Shown: in pieces, positions 50,165 through 62,399 of the stretch | Layout of the letters: each line of letters starts with the position of its first letter | How positions within the stretch are numbered: position 1 is the stretch's first letter | Origin: Fasciola hepatica | Taxonomy: Eukaryota; Platyhelminthes; Trematoda; Plagiorchiida; Fasciolidae | Length of the DNA: 64,000 nt | Reading direction: 5' to 3' | Assembly: GCA_948099385.1 (NCBI GenBank) | Contig: CANUEZ040000151.1 | Coordinates: 3,480,001-3,544,000, forward strand | Notes under the pieces: model-generated | The model's input: only the letters and a program-made list of their open reading frames with translations | The model's database searches: none | Told to the model about the DNA's origin: nothing | Program-made: the position numbers and the translations under genes

Positions 50165-50240
50165 AGCTGCGATTAGGAGATTAGAACAGGGGACAAGGGC
50201 GTTGGAGGCCAACGGTGATAACCATCTGACCACTGCCGGT
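50165..50240 (-). repeat. tRNA-like SINE fragment
   Basis: On the minus strand, A-box-like AGTGGTCAGATGGTTATCACC is followed by a hairpin (GTTGGCCTCCAAC) and a diverged B box, TGTTCTAATCTCC. It is of the Ser/Leu-type group. Confidence 0.45.
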
Positions 50241-50901
50241 AATATTCAGTGCGGATAACAAGGGATACTACTTGATTCAGCAAGGGATCAACTTTTTCCA
50301 TTCTTTTTGAATCTTCCTACACCATAGCTTTGTTTACAAAACAGAAAAGTTTTAAAACCGGTTGAGTCAACGTTATCTTCACTGAACAGTCACTTGACTC
50401 GAATATATCATTGGAATTTTCGTCCTCAGATGTGAGCTTGACCCTAAATTTTACCGTAAGCGATCATGAAAATTTGAATTTTCAACCAATTTAGACATTT
50501 TTCTCCATTAAAATGCATGACCATTTGACCTCTGAGCATTAAATGATAATTTCAGATACATCACCTTTTGACTCGATAATTCATTTCTATAAATGTGTTC
50601 ACGTGAGGAATTCAACATCTAGATTAAATTTTGGTGAAGTTTTAATCTTTCCGTGTTGCGCTTTGAAAACATTCACACAAAAACTAGAATTCAAAGAACA
50701 GAAAGTTTGCAAGTTAATCCGCATGAGCTGTGAACAACACGAATATCAAGAATCATACCCGGGTCACTAGTTATATCTCACCCTGTAGTGCTTGATTTAA
50801 CAGAAGGAAAATGAGATGATTCCTATTTACCTTCATCGAATGTATGATTTGCAAGAAACGGTTAGATATTGGATATTTGGCATCCAAAAGTCCAACTCAG
50901 A

Positions 50902-50971
50902 AAGCTGAGATCGAACCGGCGAAATTCCGCTTACGGAACGGATGCTCAATCAACTGAGCTATCGCGGCACA
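50902..50971 (-). repeat. tRNA-Thr-like SINE or pseudo-tRNA
   Basis: The minus strand has a near-consensus A box, TAGCTCAGTTGATTGAGCA, an anticodon-type arm TCCGT-TCCGTAA-GCGGA with loop anticodon CGT (Thr), and B box GGTTCGATCTC. Loop position 33 is C instead of U, and the acceptor arms do not pair. A working tRNA is therefore unlikely. Confidence 0.55.
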
Positions 50972-51090
50972 TCAGATGAGGTGTGTATACAGCGAATGAA
51001 TAACTGGTGATGCAAAAAATCCACATCCAACGATACACAAAAACCGTTCTAATTTTCATTCACTGGATTAACCTCGTCAGTCATTGCTCT

Positions 51091-51178
51091 ATGGGACGGA
51101 GAGTACACGGCTGATTGCCATCCAGCGGTCTCCTGCCCGGTAAGCGGGAGATCGCCGGTTCAACCCAATTTCGTGCCA
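51091..51178 (+). repeat. tRNA-Thr-like SINE or pseudo-tRNA
   Basis: TGGGACG at the start and CGTGCCA at the end pair at six of seven positions. The arm CTCCTGC-CCGGTAA-GCGGGAG has a perfect 7-bp stem and a loop with anticodon GGT (Thr). B box GGTTCAACCC follows. At about 88 nt it has extra bases in the D region. It shares CGCCGGTTC with the minus-strand unit 120 bp away. Confidence 0.5.
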
Positions 51179-51179
51179 T

Positions 51180-51615
51180 AAATGGAAGTGGATCGTTCAT
51201 TGTCTTATTTATATGTTTTCTTCAGCTTATTGAGTCACTTCTGCCTGGTTTCATTCAATGTCCTTTTCCGGTTTGAGGAAATAAATCTACCTCCGTTATT
51301 GTTTCGAAGCTGTGAAACTTTCGGTATTGTTCAACAGTGGCCAGTCAATAATCACAACCCTATTGATAAAATAGTTCCCCGGAACTAAAGTAGCGCCATA
51401 CTGAATGTCGATGTGCACCACTAATTAGTGTTTTCCTCGCGAATAAAGTAGATTTTATAAGCACTCCCACACGGTTATTCTGGTCTGGCATAATTCGCTT
51501 ATGGGTGAGTGAAACATCTGGGTATTGCCGCTAACTGTAAGAAAAATTCTCGAAGTGCTCTGCGATGCAGCCGGCTGGACACTGTATAGACTGATGATCG
51601 ATGGACTTTGCGTTT
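51180..51615. other. unassigned stretch
   Basis: Nothing recognised, except the left part of the 51.6-kb repeat. Confidence 0.3.
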
Positions 51616-51618
51616 AGG

Positions 51619-51660
51619 CCTCAAACTTGCCATCACCAGTCGAGGAGACATCGTCAGCGC
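51619..51660 (-). repeat. hammerhead-like hairpin repeat, copy 3
   Basis: On the minus strand: GCGCTGACGAT-GTCTCC-TCGACT-GGTGAT-GGCAAG. The CTGACGA box is intact and the stem has one mismatch; the GAAAC block has decayed to GGCAA. A (TA)n array begins 27 bp to the right. Confidence 0.55.
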
Positions 51661-51684
51661 GCAGGAAAGGGTCCCTTTACTCAA

Positions 51685-51687
<3 letters not shown>

Positions 51688-51748
<61 letters not shown>
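51688..51748 (+). repeat. (TA)n microsatellite
   Basis: 61 bp of alternating TA beside copy 3 of the hammerhead-like repeat. Confidence 0.95.
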
Positions 51749-51749
<1 letters not shown>

Positions 51750-51750
<1 letters not shown>

Positions 51751-52980
51751 TAGCCAGGTCACAAGCAATCTCAGTGGTCGACAAAATTTTAAGTGGTGTC
51801 GGCTTTAATTGTTCACTCGTGCCGGAGGAAATTAGTGGCCGAAATTCGTCACCAGAATTGGTAGCTGAATGAAAGAAATGCGCACGACACCGCTGGCTTT
51901 GTTTGAATTTGCGTGTATGCTTGATTGTGCAAGCTTTGAATCCATTTAACTACAGTTGGTACTACGGAGGTTTATGACGCTACGTATGACTAAAGCGTAA
52001 AATCACTACAACTGAACTACTATGTGTGACTATTTTCTAAAACTTCATATCTGCAGGCTGCTTACTACCAGTCAGTCACACTTATCTTTCCAAACATGCT
52101 ACCTTACTAACAGCTCATGAACTGGATTTCAAGATCGAAACGATGTTGTATGTACCATACTCTTCCACTTTTCGCGATAAAATACTCTGGGGTAGCTCTC
52201 TAACTTGTTTCATTGACGGTTTTGGTTCCTATTTACGTTGCTCAACACCAACCTGACTCAATGCTCTCTCTGCTTTTCTGTGACCCTCCTTTCTGTTCGA
52301 GAATATGCACGCCACGGAGGGTTCAAGTGGTGACTCCATCACGACTCCTAGCCTAGGCAAAGGAATAAGTATTTCGTGTACAACTAGAAACTTTATTGAT
52401 CACGGCTACGTAAAAGCATTTTCGACTACATCACCGATCAGAAAGAGAGAGCACAGTGAAAGAAGAATAGGTTATTTCTCTAATTTTCTAGTTTCGGGAT
52501 AGCTGGCGGGATTATGTTTTTAGACAGAGGCGGGGGTTTCACTAATATATATTGGTAGGCAGAGTGCACTTCACTTCGGTTTTCTCTATCATGGACAAAA
52601 TAGAAACTTAGTTAGCTGTTTGGTTCACAGGAAAAAATATATATGCTACGAAGAGATGATGAATCAGGCGATGAAACGTATACGAGAGAAGCTGAAAAAC
52701 AAATCCTTTATTTGTCGACAATCTTGAAAACAAAATTCGAAACACGTGCATTAGGAAGGTGATGTTAACCGTCCTGCTTTACTGTGACGAAAACTTCAAA
52801 ATATTGGGACAAGATATTCACACATCCCTTATAATGTTTTTCCTTGCAGCGTATTCCCGAATCCGGCCAACAGCCGTGTCTGTTATCATTCAGTAATTAC
52901 AGGATGGGTTGTCTCATAAGTCTTAATAAATAATTCCTCATCAGTTCACGAGATATATGTCTGAAAGTATTAAAGACTGT
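51750..52980. other. unassigned stretch
   Basis: A 65-codon plus frame (52305-52502), rich in Ser and Thr, has no recognised domain. Nothing else seen. Confidence 0.3.
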
Positions 52981-52986
52981 ATATCG

Positions 52987-53364
52987 TACTTTCTTCTCAA
53001 ATGTGCGGTCCAGACGGTCCACAGCGCAATCCCACAACTCGCGGCAGATGGTAGACTCCAGTTTGATCCCGCGCTAGCTTACCAACCGATCCTTACGAAT
53101 CCCAGGGTTTTCAGCAGAGCACTGTGCAGGTGGTTGTTCGTGACACCGGAAACCATATCAATTCAAATTTCGAAAGCAAATCTGTGCAAACGACGAAACC
53201 ACGTAAAATCATTTCTTTTTCCCTCTATGTTGGTCACGTACAGACTCTCCCACCCCTCTGTTTTTTCACACCTTCGTATTAAATCTTATATTGAGTCATT
53301 CATAGTCATTCTCTTCCTACGTCTTTTCGTCCAAAAAAGTCTCCCAGTAAAGGTTACACCCTAG
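52987..53364 (+). pseudogene. PLE-3 GIY-YIG C-terminal remnant
   Basis: The translation V-Q-T-V-H-S-A-I-P-Q-L matches I-R-T-V-N-S-A-L-L-H-L of PLE-1, and L-C-R-W-L-F-V-T-P-E-T-I-S-I matches its L-R-R-W-L-L-M-T-S-E-A-I-A-I, followed by L-C-K-R-R-N. The frame is open from 52957 to a stop at 53362-53364, well past the stop of PLE-1. The catalytic Y-I-G portion is absent. Confidence 0.7.
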
Positions 53365-53476
53365 CATAATGTGAAAAGCAGATTTCTTCCTCACTTACTC
53401 ACCCAATGCTATACATAGCCATATATCTTCTTTCACCTGCCCAGTACTCTCTAACCCCCTAACCCCCCTCCAACCG

Positions 53477-53505
53477 TATATATATATATGTATATATATA
53501 TATGT
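53477..53505 (+). repeat. (TA)n/(TG) microsatellite at PLE-3 end
   Basis: TA repeats interrupted by two TG steps. It directly follows the C-rich end of the PLE 3' UTR. Confidence 0.85.
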
Positions 53506-54145
53506 ATTGGAGCAAATCTATTCCTGGAGTATCACTTGAACGGATTTACACTTAACTAAGTGACAGAAAGTCATCTAGCAAAACTGAATCTATTGCAACA
53601 TCGCGTAATGTAACAAAAGAGAAGCAGTCCAATTGCTTGTGAATACCTCATGTGACTAAAGGGTTTCTGGGAACCATTGCTTTTAGTCACTTTTTTTAGA
53701 AATCCTCTCACCTGAATTTACTTACGGCTTTAAAAAATGATGGGCGTTCACTGGACACCGTAAGATTGCTATCACTATAAAAGGAAGTTTGGTATTTGTT
53801 TTATGCTGTCTAATGTATTGCCCACACCCCTCACTCATAATCGTGTAGAATATTCCCAATTATTTTGAAGAGTAGTTTTGTACCAGCAAAGCACTACTGG
53901 CATTCTTTCGTTAGAGTATGCGATTTGGCACTACTTCTAACTTGCTCGTCTTGGCTGTTAGTTCAGTCAGTGCTTCTCAGTATTCATTGTACTGATGTAA
54001 CTCAATTTATCGTAGGTTTGAAATCAGGTTGTTTACTGAATTAGCATATCGGAAGAGTTAGTTTTCCGCTTGCTTTGTCAATTTTTCCGGATAAGGCTGT
54101 TTTACTTTTTTTTGACAGAACCTGAATTTGGTTTTCATCATTTTC
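53506..54145. other. unassigned stretch
   Basis: Nothing recognised. Confidence 0.3.
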
Positions 54146-54147
54146 AA

Positions 54148-54222
54148 ACGGTAGTGGTTGAATCGTTTCAAACTTATACCTGCCACTCCGGAGGTCAGTG
54201 GTTCGAATCCCGCATAAACCGG
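54148..54222 (+). repeat. tRNA-like SINE fragment
   Basis: A-box-like GTAGTGGTTGAATCG and B-box TGGTTCGAATCCCG are about 45 nt apart, with a long middle region as in Ser/Leu-type tRNAs. The end arms pair poorly. Confidence 0.45.
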
Positions 54223-54224
54223 TC

Positions 54225-57200
54225 ATTTTGCTGGCCCACAGCATTCCACTGTCACTCTGCTTATAGCCACACCGGACTTCTTGAGACCTCGTTTAAGTTT
54301 ATCCGCTTCAAGTCTCAATAGTGGATTGTTTGTTATCTCTTCTTTGGCACTGCATATTCGAGGACAAATGGTTCACTCTACTGTTCCTACGAGCACCCAC
54401 TTTATAACGAAGTTGAAAACAAGTGAATGTATTTTTTATCTCTATACAGTTACTGAGTCCAGTTATCCAACAGTGAGCAACCTTTTGGAGCCTCATTGCT
54501 CTCGGTCAGCCTTTTCCATTACGAAATTCAAATCTGCGACCAACTGTAAAAGCCTTCACGATATGGAGAAGGCAGATAGATTTTGCCAGTAACGCTGGTG
54601 AATACGTCGGTTTATATTCACCCTTTCATTTGAATCGTTCAAGTATTACCACATCTTATTTGCTAAGTAACCTTTTTCGAGAAGATTCAGAACTGAATTA
54701 ACCAACACAAGGAAACAACTTGATCTTTCTATAACTGTTGAATTCATATTGGGAGCTAATCGATGTGTGAATGAAAGGTATGGCCGCTGATTACCGGTGA
54801 TAAACGGGTGATGCATAGTGAAATGCTGACGCAAGACAGTCTTTTGAGGGACATTCAAAACAGCTTCGGAATCAATGTGTGTGAACCACGGTCCTGCACG
54901 CTCATCTCGATAGCGTCTCAGGAGGGAAGTGCACCGAATATTTTGAAACCGAAAGAGGACAAATGAAACATTCGGACAAGAGAATCCATAGACTTCTCAC
55001 ATTCATCTGAGCCTTGATACCGAATGATAATCGAAGATATATGTATTTACTGTCATCACAAAATTTCAGAGAGCCAGTATGCATCATAAATTCATCTGGT
55101 TTCTGAATTTCTGCGCCGCAGGTTTTTTCGTTTGTTTAGTAACCATTTTTGTAAGCTGTTGATCCACACAACTTTTGTCTACTCGTCGAAAGTAAATATG
55201 CCACATTGCAAGGTGCATTCAATTGGGTATATACACAATAACTACAAAGGGCAGCTTTTAACAGTTCACTGAACCAAGCCTGAGAATTCACCGTGAAGCT
55301 ACCGGTGTTGTCAAACTCCAGATAGGTTGATGCTTTCTAATACTCTATCCACACATTGGAAGGAGCACCACATAAGAACCGTGTTATACCAACTTGATTC
55401 ACCACTGCGTGATCAGTGAGTTCAAAGTAAATACGGATTGACATCATTCTCGTAGACAAAAAAACGACCACACACTAATTATATTCCTCGGTTCCCAAAT
55501 GCACTCAACCTGCAAAACTTGAAAAAATTATTCGTATGTGGAACAAAAAGAGGCATTTTTTAGGCGAGTATAATCAGTAATGTTCAAAAGTCGTAGTATA
55601 GTCCGGCCAATAATATGACGGCCCACCTACGTTCTCAGTAACTTAATATGCTTCTCAGTTACACTGTCTACGGACCGGGCTAACATACCACTTGTTTTCC
55701 AAAAGTTCTAATAAGTATGGGATACTCGCCTGAAAAGTCAAACATAATGGTAGTGCAATTACGTTTTCGCCGACACTGGGAATACATCACCATTCATGTT
55801 CGATTCTGGGTTGGTACGGGGAAATTACAAAATCCCAACTATCGACGTTTTCAGGGATTTCGCTACTGTAAGAGCAGACTGAAAATGAATGAAGATGTAA
55901 ACTAATCTAAGCTGTCCAGCATCTTAAGGAACGAGGGACAAAAATTTACCCTGAAACAAAATAGTCCCTTGAGAAAACTCTCTGGGAACAATTATTTTTG
56001 AAGCCCATTTATTCACATTTTTCTGAGTTTCTATTGGCCGTATTCTATGCAGCTGAGATCATGATGCGTAATCAATCTCGTGACCTCAAAGTCCTGGAAA
56101 CGAGTTTGAATGGTGGTTTTCTACCATGACCTAAGTCACTGTGAGCTCACTAGGCCTTGCCATAGGATATGTAAAGAAAATCAAAGGCCAAGTGGGAGAT
56201 AGGATTTGAATTCTTCTTTTGTGATTGCAAAACCTATTTTGTTAGTTACATACCTCCAGCTTTTGATCACCAATAGGCTGACACCCTCCATTTTACTGGC
56301 TCACGAGGAAGTACTTGTAACTCTTCTCCTTGATTTTATACCCGAATACGTTGAGGTTCTCTGTTGTTACACTGGAGGAAATACCAATAATGCAATCGGG
56401 TGTGTTGTTATAAAGCACACCATATCTTCTCATCACATCACGCCTCCCATGAATAGATTAAACGAAAAATTAACTATCATTTACAGAGAGATTCCGAACA
56501 AACCTCGGAGAAAATCACGTAACCTATGGGCTTTCACAGTGACACCTCTCATTTGTTTACTGAAATTAACTTCTCTGTTTTTGTAAACCGATGCCTAAGA
56601 ATGGGAAATCAATTGATACCTTATGAATCTCGATCAAACGACCTTCATTTTAGGGTTGCGCCATCATGATAACAAAACGGTTTTTCTAATCGGTATAAAG
56701 CCAGCCAAGAATTCGCCACTGAATCAAGGAATGTTGTGTTTTTCAGATGTTTGGAACACCCTAAATTATTTCCGAAAAACTAGTACTAAGTTGACAGTTC
56801 ATTACAAATATTGATTCCACTACAAACAGCATGGATTTGCTAGTGATAAAAGTGACCTAGAATGAATTTAGCCGCTTTACCTTTAGTCATTATTTTTAAT
56901 GAACATTTTATTATTTTTTGATTTCCGTACTTCATTTGGGTTTATTTTTGTGACCAAGATTACCCCGGTTCAACTTCTGACAGATTACCACAGAGTATTT
57001 GGTAACAGTTGTAAATAATACATAGTTGTACTTCGCAACTCGTTGTTTTATTCGGAGAGAAACTTGAAAAGTGAAACCTATTGCCACGAAACAGGGTTTT
57101 TATTTTAACTCTCGACTACAACAGCAACTAGCACTGAGTTTCAGAAGGTCAGAGATAGTTCGTGAGCGACACTGCTTACTTTGCGCTGACAAAAACAGCT

Positions 57201-57421
57201 ATTAAAAACCTGAAACCTGATTCCCTCATTCGCTTTTATAGTACACCTAGAAGTCTCCTTTCACCTGTGAAATATCTTATGAGGAGAAATGGTACCAATT
57301 TTCTTAAGTGCTGGAAGTGAAAACTGGCATGCTTTTTCCGCGTTCATATCAATATCAGTTATTTTACACGCCCTATTATCTTCACGTGTTCCACAAGTAA
57401 CCAAGAGGTTGGAACACCATC

Positions 57422-57481
<60 letters not shown>

Positions 57482-59138
57482 GATATTGTTCATGATGATA
57501 ATAACTTTTCAGTCGATAATTTATATACTGTGCCATATATTGCTTGGAAATTGTAAATTCGGAATTATGGAATGCTGTTCGCATTGACTTTGTAGTGTTC
57601 CCTAGGCAGATGAATTAGCTTGACATTGTTTACCATGATAGATTTGCCTGTAACCTGAAGGACCAAATATGGTAAACGTTTAACTATGCATATTGTTTAC
57701 AAATACCAACTTAAAATTCGTCACAGTTGTTTCTGTTTACTGGCTGATATCTTCTGATTCTGTCAAGAGCAATTCTTTTTGCTTTTGTGTCCATCACATA
57801 CTTGCCCAGAAGAAAGTGCCAGAAATAATACGAAAATATCTGGAGAACACTTCACTATGTCGCCCTGTAATGTATGCTTTTCTGTTTATAATAGCCTCAC
57901 GGGATACGTTGTCGGGTTATTTGTAATGTGTGAATTTTTCCCAAGATCATGTGAGCATCCTCTATTAATTGTTGCTTTTGTTTGCGTTGATGGACAAATG
58001 TATATTTCGAGCGGAAAAATACGTGAATGACACCTTTCTTATAAAGCACCTGGCACGTACTTCCGTGATAAGTATTGCTCAGAATCTTTCCGTTTACCAG
58101 TAAACACTTTGCACAATATTCCTGAAAAGCGTGTTATCACAACAAGGTGCAAAGGTTAAAAACCCAATACATCCGACTTTGCAATGAGAATAAAAGCCCA
58201 AAGAGAAGGCAATAGATTCGGATAGATATCCCAGGCAAATTTCCATATGCCAATGTGAAGAACGGTGAAACAAGGTAGATGGCCCAATCTTTGGGCCGAT
58301 CTGAAACCATCATGATACGTCCAACAAAAATCGTCACTTGTTACAACGTCGAAGAAATTCAGAATGCATCGTTATTCTTTCTGGCTATCGATTTACTTTA
58401 TGTGGTCTATAGTGGGACCTAGATAGTAAGCACATTCATAGAGGAAAGTAAACGGCTTCAGTATTGTGAAACTCATCACGCCGGTTGACGTGGGCCTTAT
58501 TACATCGAAGAGAGTTGTCAGAGTTATTTGCTCGTAGATTTTTTTATTTTATTGTTACTGCTGATTGAATAATGTAAGTACCGTTTGAACAGAGATGCCA
58601 GTTTTGTGTGCACTTTACCATTGGCATTTTAAGGCAAGGTACACGTGTTCATGGTATATTTGGAAAGATAACTGGACTCAAAATCTATTTTTTACTATCA
58701 AACAAGGAAAAATATTACATAAATCTCCCAATTTGATATCTCTAACGGGTTTTGGCTTTTTGCTCACACCGTTTTCTTTACCTCGTACAAACAATGAAAC
58801 AACTCCAAAGCGAGAGCTATTCGTGGGATTCCGTGAACTGTTCATCTGCATTTACATCGTGTGATAGGGCTCTTTCCATAGCTCCAATCCCATGAGTAAA
58901 TCTAAGTCATTGTAGCAGTTATCTCATCAGCAGTGAAAAAGTTGGCCGGTCGACTTCATTTGCATAGCCGAGTTCACTTTTTCTACGCTACAAGTTGATT
59001 CATCGGCTCAATATAGCTGGACTAATAGTTAGGCGAAATCGTTAGCGGAGATGTTTGCGCGCAGACATCCCCTCATTCACATTCACACAGCTTTTACGGG
59101 AAGATAACGTTTGTATCAAAATACACGGGTTTCCGTAG
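54225..59138. other. long unassigned stretch
   Basis: Holds one (TA)n array. The longest frame (56206-56586, 126 codons) is Leu/Ile-rich without a recognised domain. No gene called. Confidence 0.35.
57424..57479 (+). repeat. (TA)n microsatellite with palindromic flanks
   Basis: 56 bp of alternating TA flanked by ATCAT on the left and ATGAT on the right, so that the whole of about 66 bp is one inverted repeat. Confidence 0.95.
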
Positions 59139-59139
59139 C

Positions 59140-59215
59140 TCACTAGATGGCTGTTAGTGGTCAAGTGGTTCCTTCGTGGACTTCAAATCTTGCGGTCTCG
59201 GGTTATGTTCTTTAA
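59140..59215 (+). repeat. tRNA-Ser-like SINE fragment
   Basis: A-box-like TTAGTGGTCAAGTGG and a diverged B box, CGGGTTATGTTC, about 45 nt on. About 70 bp of SINE-like body, with CCGGTTAC as in the 0.78-kb unit, follows. Confidence 0.45.
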
Positions 59216-59224
59216 CCTGCCGGT

Positions 59225-60586
59225 TACTTCACCATTTAGTTGCCGCTGACTAGCCGTGACTACCTATCAGATATGTAGCAGTTTCTCATAAAATGAAGAC
59301 GGAAAATGATCATTCATTATGTTACGTAAGCAGAAAATCGGAAGATAGACTAGGTTGTAGTAATGTGACGACTTTAAATTTGTGCTAAGATCAGTTTACC
59401 TTTAGTTCATCTTTTATTTAGTTCAACCATTCAGAAGCTTTCCTGATTCGAGTATGGAACCCAAGTGATCATTAACTGTCTATCACCGTATTTGAGAGTT
59501 GACTGGTCCTAAAATGTACCTATTGGTTTTTACTGTGTCGTTTTCTAATTAGGCTCAAAGTTTTGATGAGCAGGTCAAGTACCAATCGGTTCTGTTTTTA
59601 CTGGGGATATTTCTCTACCGTTTAGAATTAGAGAACTTTGAAATTCACTCCTACTCTCACATCCGCATTATTGCTGTTTGATTAATAGTTGTCTATAAAT
59701 GTTCTCCTCTCTATCCTCATGTTTACACAACGAATACCAACTGCGGACTAGCAAACTGATGGGATCAGATACAACATACGAGTGTAACTGCGGGAAGAAG
59801 GCATTCAGTGATTCCGTTTATTGATTCCTTACAGCCTTTCCTCCAGCATTATCGCATTGCAACACGGAAGATGGGTGACTGAGGGTTTTCATGGACTTTT
59901 TTAAAGAAAGAACGATTTATCTCCTCTACTTTGCCTTAAATATGTTATTCTTACACTGGAAACGTGAGAGAAAGGAAAACAACGGAGTTGCGGAGGTTTA
60001 GTACATTTGGGTAGACGGTTTTTTATGGCGAAACCTTCTTCAGGCTTGATACCGTTTATTATATGGACATTTCAGACGTATTACTTACGAGGATTTTGTT
60101 TCACTTTTTAATTTCCAAGTAGAGTTCAGCTCAAACAGATTTGTTCTGGGAAAATAATTATTCCCATCGACGGTTAGTTTCTTGCATTTCATCTGTTTTC
60201 CAAGTTCGAAATCGCATGATCTTTGACGGTAAAGTACGAACCTCTTTTTTGAAATCCTTCAGAGGGTCGGCCACTACCTCGAAAAATTCAGTGACTTAAA
60301 AAGAGAGATCTGATACAAGTTAGTGAGAAAATTTCAGCTATTTTACAAGATTTATTTGTGCATGTTATTCCGATCAAAAGGAATGATATTTCGAGAAAAT
60401 AAATGTGTTCGAATTGCATACAAATCCATTTTTTGTCATCAGTGTTGTCCCATACTGTTCAAACTGTGAATAATTTGCTTCCTCCTACAGATAGTGTGTT
60501 TATAGATGACATTCAGTGAATGGTAATCGGAGAAGCATCACCTGATTGGGCATTGAATCAAACCAGCTGTTTGTTGCGTGCCCCCT

Positions 60587-60636
<50 letters not shown>

Positions 60637-62315
60637 TTGTTTTGGGAATGTGAGCGACAATCAAATTTCTAGCAAATAAAACCAGTTTTCTCCAACCAAA
60701 AGTAATTTGATATTCATGGTGTTAGTGTGTGAGGTAACATATGGATGACTTTCGAACAAGTTGTAATACGCCCCCAGGATAGGCTGTACCTTAGGTGGTT
60801 GTTCGGTGAAATTCGAAGTATTTGATTGCGTGACACTGTTAAACGTCTATGTTTAGACATGTGGAATAGTTGTGAAAATAGAACAATTCAAGTATACGAA
60901 CAGCGCAGGCAGTTAATACCGTTCATATTTTAGGAGAGAATATATTATGTAATAACCATTACAGACGATATGAAACCTGCGCTCCAACGCAGCGCAGGCA
61001 AATTGTGTTTTGTTAAGTGACCCCATACAATCCTGTTCGTCATCTGACTCAAAAGGTGTAGTATTAGATAAGAATCATAAAGTATGCGTAATTTAGGAGC
61101 ACTTTCTCAAGTATTTTTCATAGTTGCATATAATTTTCTGCTCACAGACCACAGGTTTTGATTACTCGTACCAGTGTGGTGGAGTACTCATGCTACTCAC
61201 TGAGTAGTAAGTGGCTGATTGCTCAAAAGTCAATTGTGGTCATCTATTGCGTCAAACGGACCAAATGCATTCTTATGTATTGAACACAGAAGACCTAAAT
61301 AAGCAGTTCTGCTTTGCCTGGTTGATTTTATTTATGTCCAAATGAGTAAACGTCGACTAATAACCTCTTTAGCTCGCATGCCTTCCGGACCGTAACCCTA
61401 GTAAGTCAATGCATACAGAAGCGTTATGTTAACAAAACGGCTCGTGCTTAAGGCTGCTTTGGAAAGAAATCATCATACGGCAGCCTCACTAAAACCTAGA
61501 GAGTATGCAAGTTAAAAGACGAAGTACTGTTAGAACGGCATAAAAAATCCGAGTAACTTAAGATATCATGTAGTCTGCTAGCGGACCCTAGACTGCGAGA
61601 TAACCCAACCACCCTAAGTATTAGTAATGAATTTCAAGGACTTCACAGACCAAACCCTGTAACACTAGCTACCAATAACGCAGAGTTGTACAATACAGTG
61701 GTAAATTTGGCTGTTCGTCAGGACCCTGAAGAATGACATGCTATCATTCTAATTCCCTACTCTCATTTAGCACTTCGTAAAATATTTCTATCTGGTGTCT
61801 TGTAAGTTTTACCTCGGGTAAAAACTATCGATATTCCGCCTGATCAAACAAAGTGTAATATGTAGTGAATTTATATTCTAGTTCTTCGATAGATTATCTG
61901 ACACATCTTAAAAATTCACTGTAGAGCGAAAATTAGGAAGGCTATTTCATGTGGCATCGTTCACATTGGGCGTTCTCGGTAATGAATGTTTCCTAATCAC
62001 CTTGCGTCATCAGCTTACTTGTTATTTCTAACTCGTGCTTCGCTGAAAAGACCGTCAGATTACACGAGGTAAGTATGCTCGTAGAACTCGGCCAGTGGAA
62101 GTGACAGCGGTTGTGTGATTACGAAATTCAGCACAGCACATACGTACAACTTAAACAATGAGTAACCTAATACTCTTTGCGAACCTGCAGCTAGGACACT
62201 CAGTTCAATAACGACTACGAATCGAGAGGAAATTTCGTTGATCTGATGGCAAATACAAAATTTTGGATAGGTCTATCAAAGAACTTACCATTTCAGTTGA
62301 AGCACTTATGGAAGT
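59225..62315. other. unassigned stretch
   Basis: Contains a (GA)n array. No open frame in it exceeds 60 codons, and none was recognised. Confidence 0.4.
60590..60635 (+). repeat. (GA)n microsatellite
   Basis: About 40 bp of pure GA, then AAGAGA. It is purine-only on the plus strand, so triplex formation is possible. Confidence 0.9.
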
Positions 62316-62319
62316 TTGT

Positions 62320-62392
62320 CAGCCGCGGTCAAACGATCATCTCCGTGGAATTTCAACCTTGACTTCCCGGGTTTCGTTCCTGTCATCGGCGG
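62320..62392 (+). repeat. tRNA-like SINE fragment
   Basis: A-box-like CCGCGGTCAAACG and B-box-like CGGGTTTCGTTCC, with GCCG at the start and CGGC at the end able to pair. Ser/Leu-type group, diverged. Confidence 0.4.
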
Positions 62393-62399
62393 CCACTTC

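Larger units (their letters stand above)
52985..53505 (+). mobile_element. Penelope-like element fragment (PLE-3), related to PLE-1
   Basis: The 3' end of a PLE: the last part of the GIY-YIG region and the 3' UTR. Nucleotide similarity to PLE-1 is clear in the UTR (GTACAGA.TCTCC, TTTTTTCACACCTTCG, CTTACTCA, CCCAGTACT). It ends in a C-rich stretch and a (TA)n-like tail at 53477-53505. Confidence 0.7.

Noticed and set aside
56206..56586. 126-codon Leu/Ile-rich frame
   Set aside because: No signal peptide, membrane pattern or family motif that hangs together; likely chance in AT-rich sequence.
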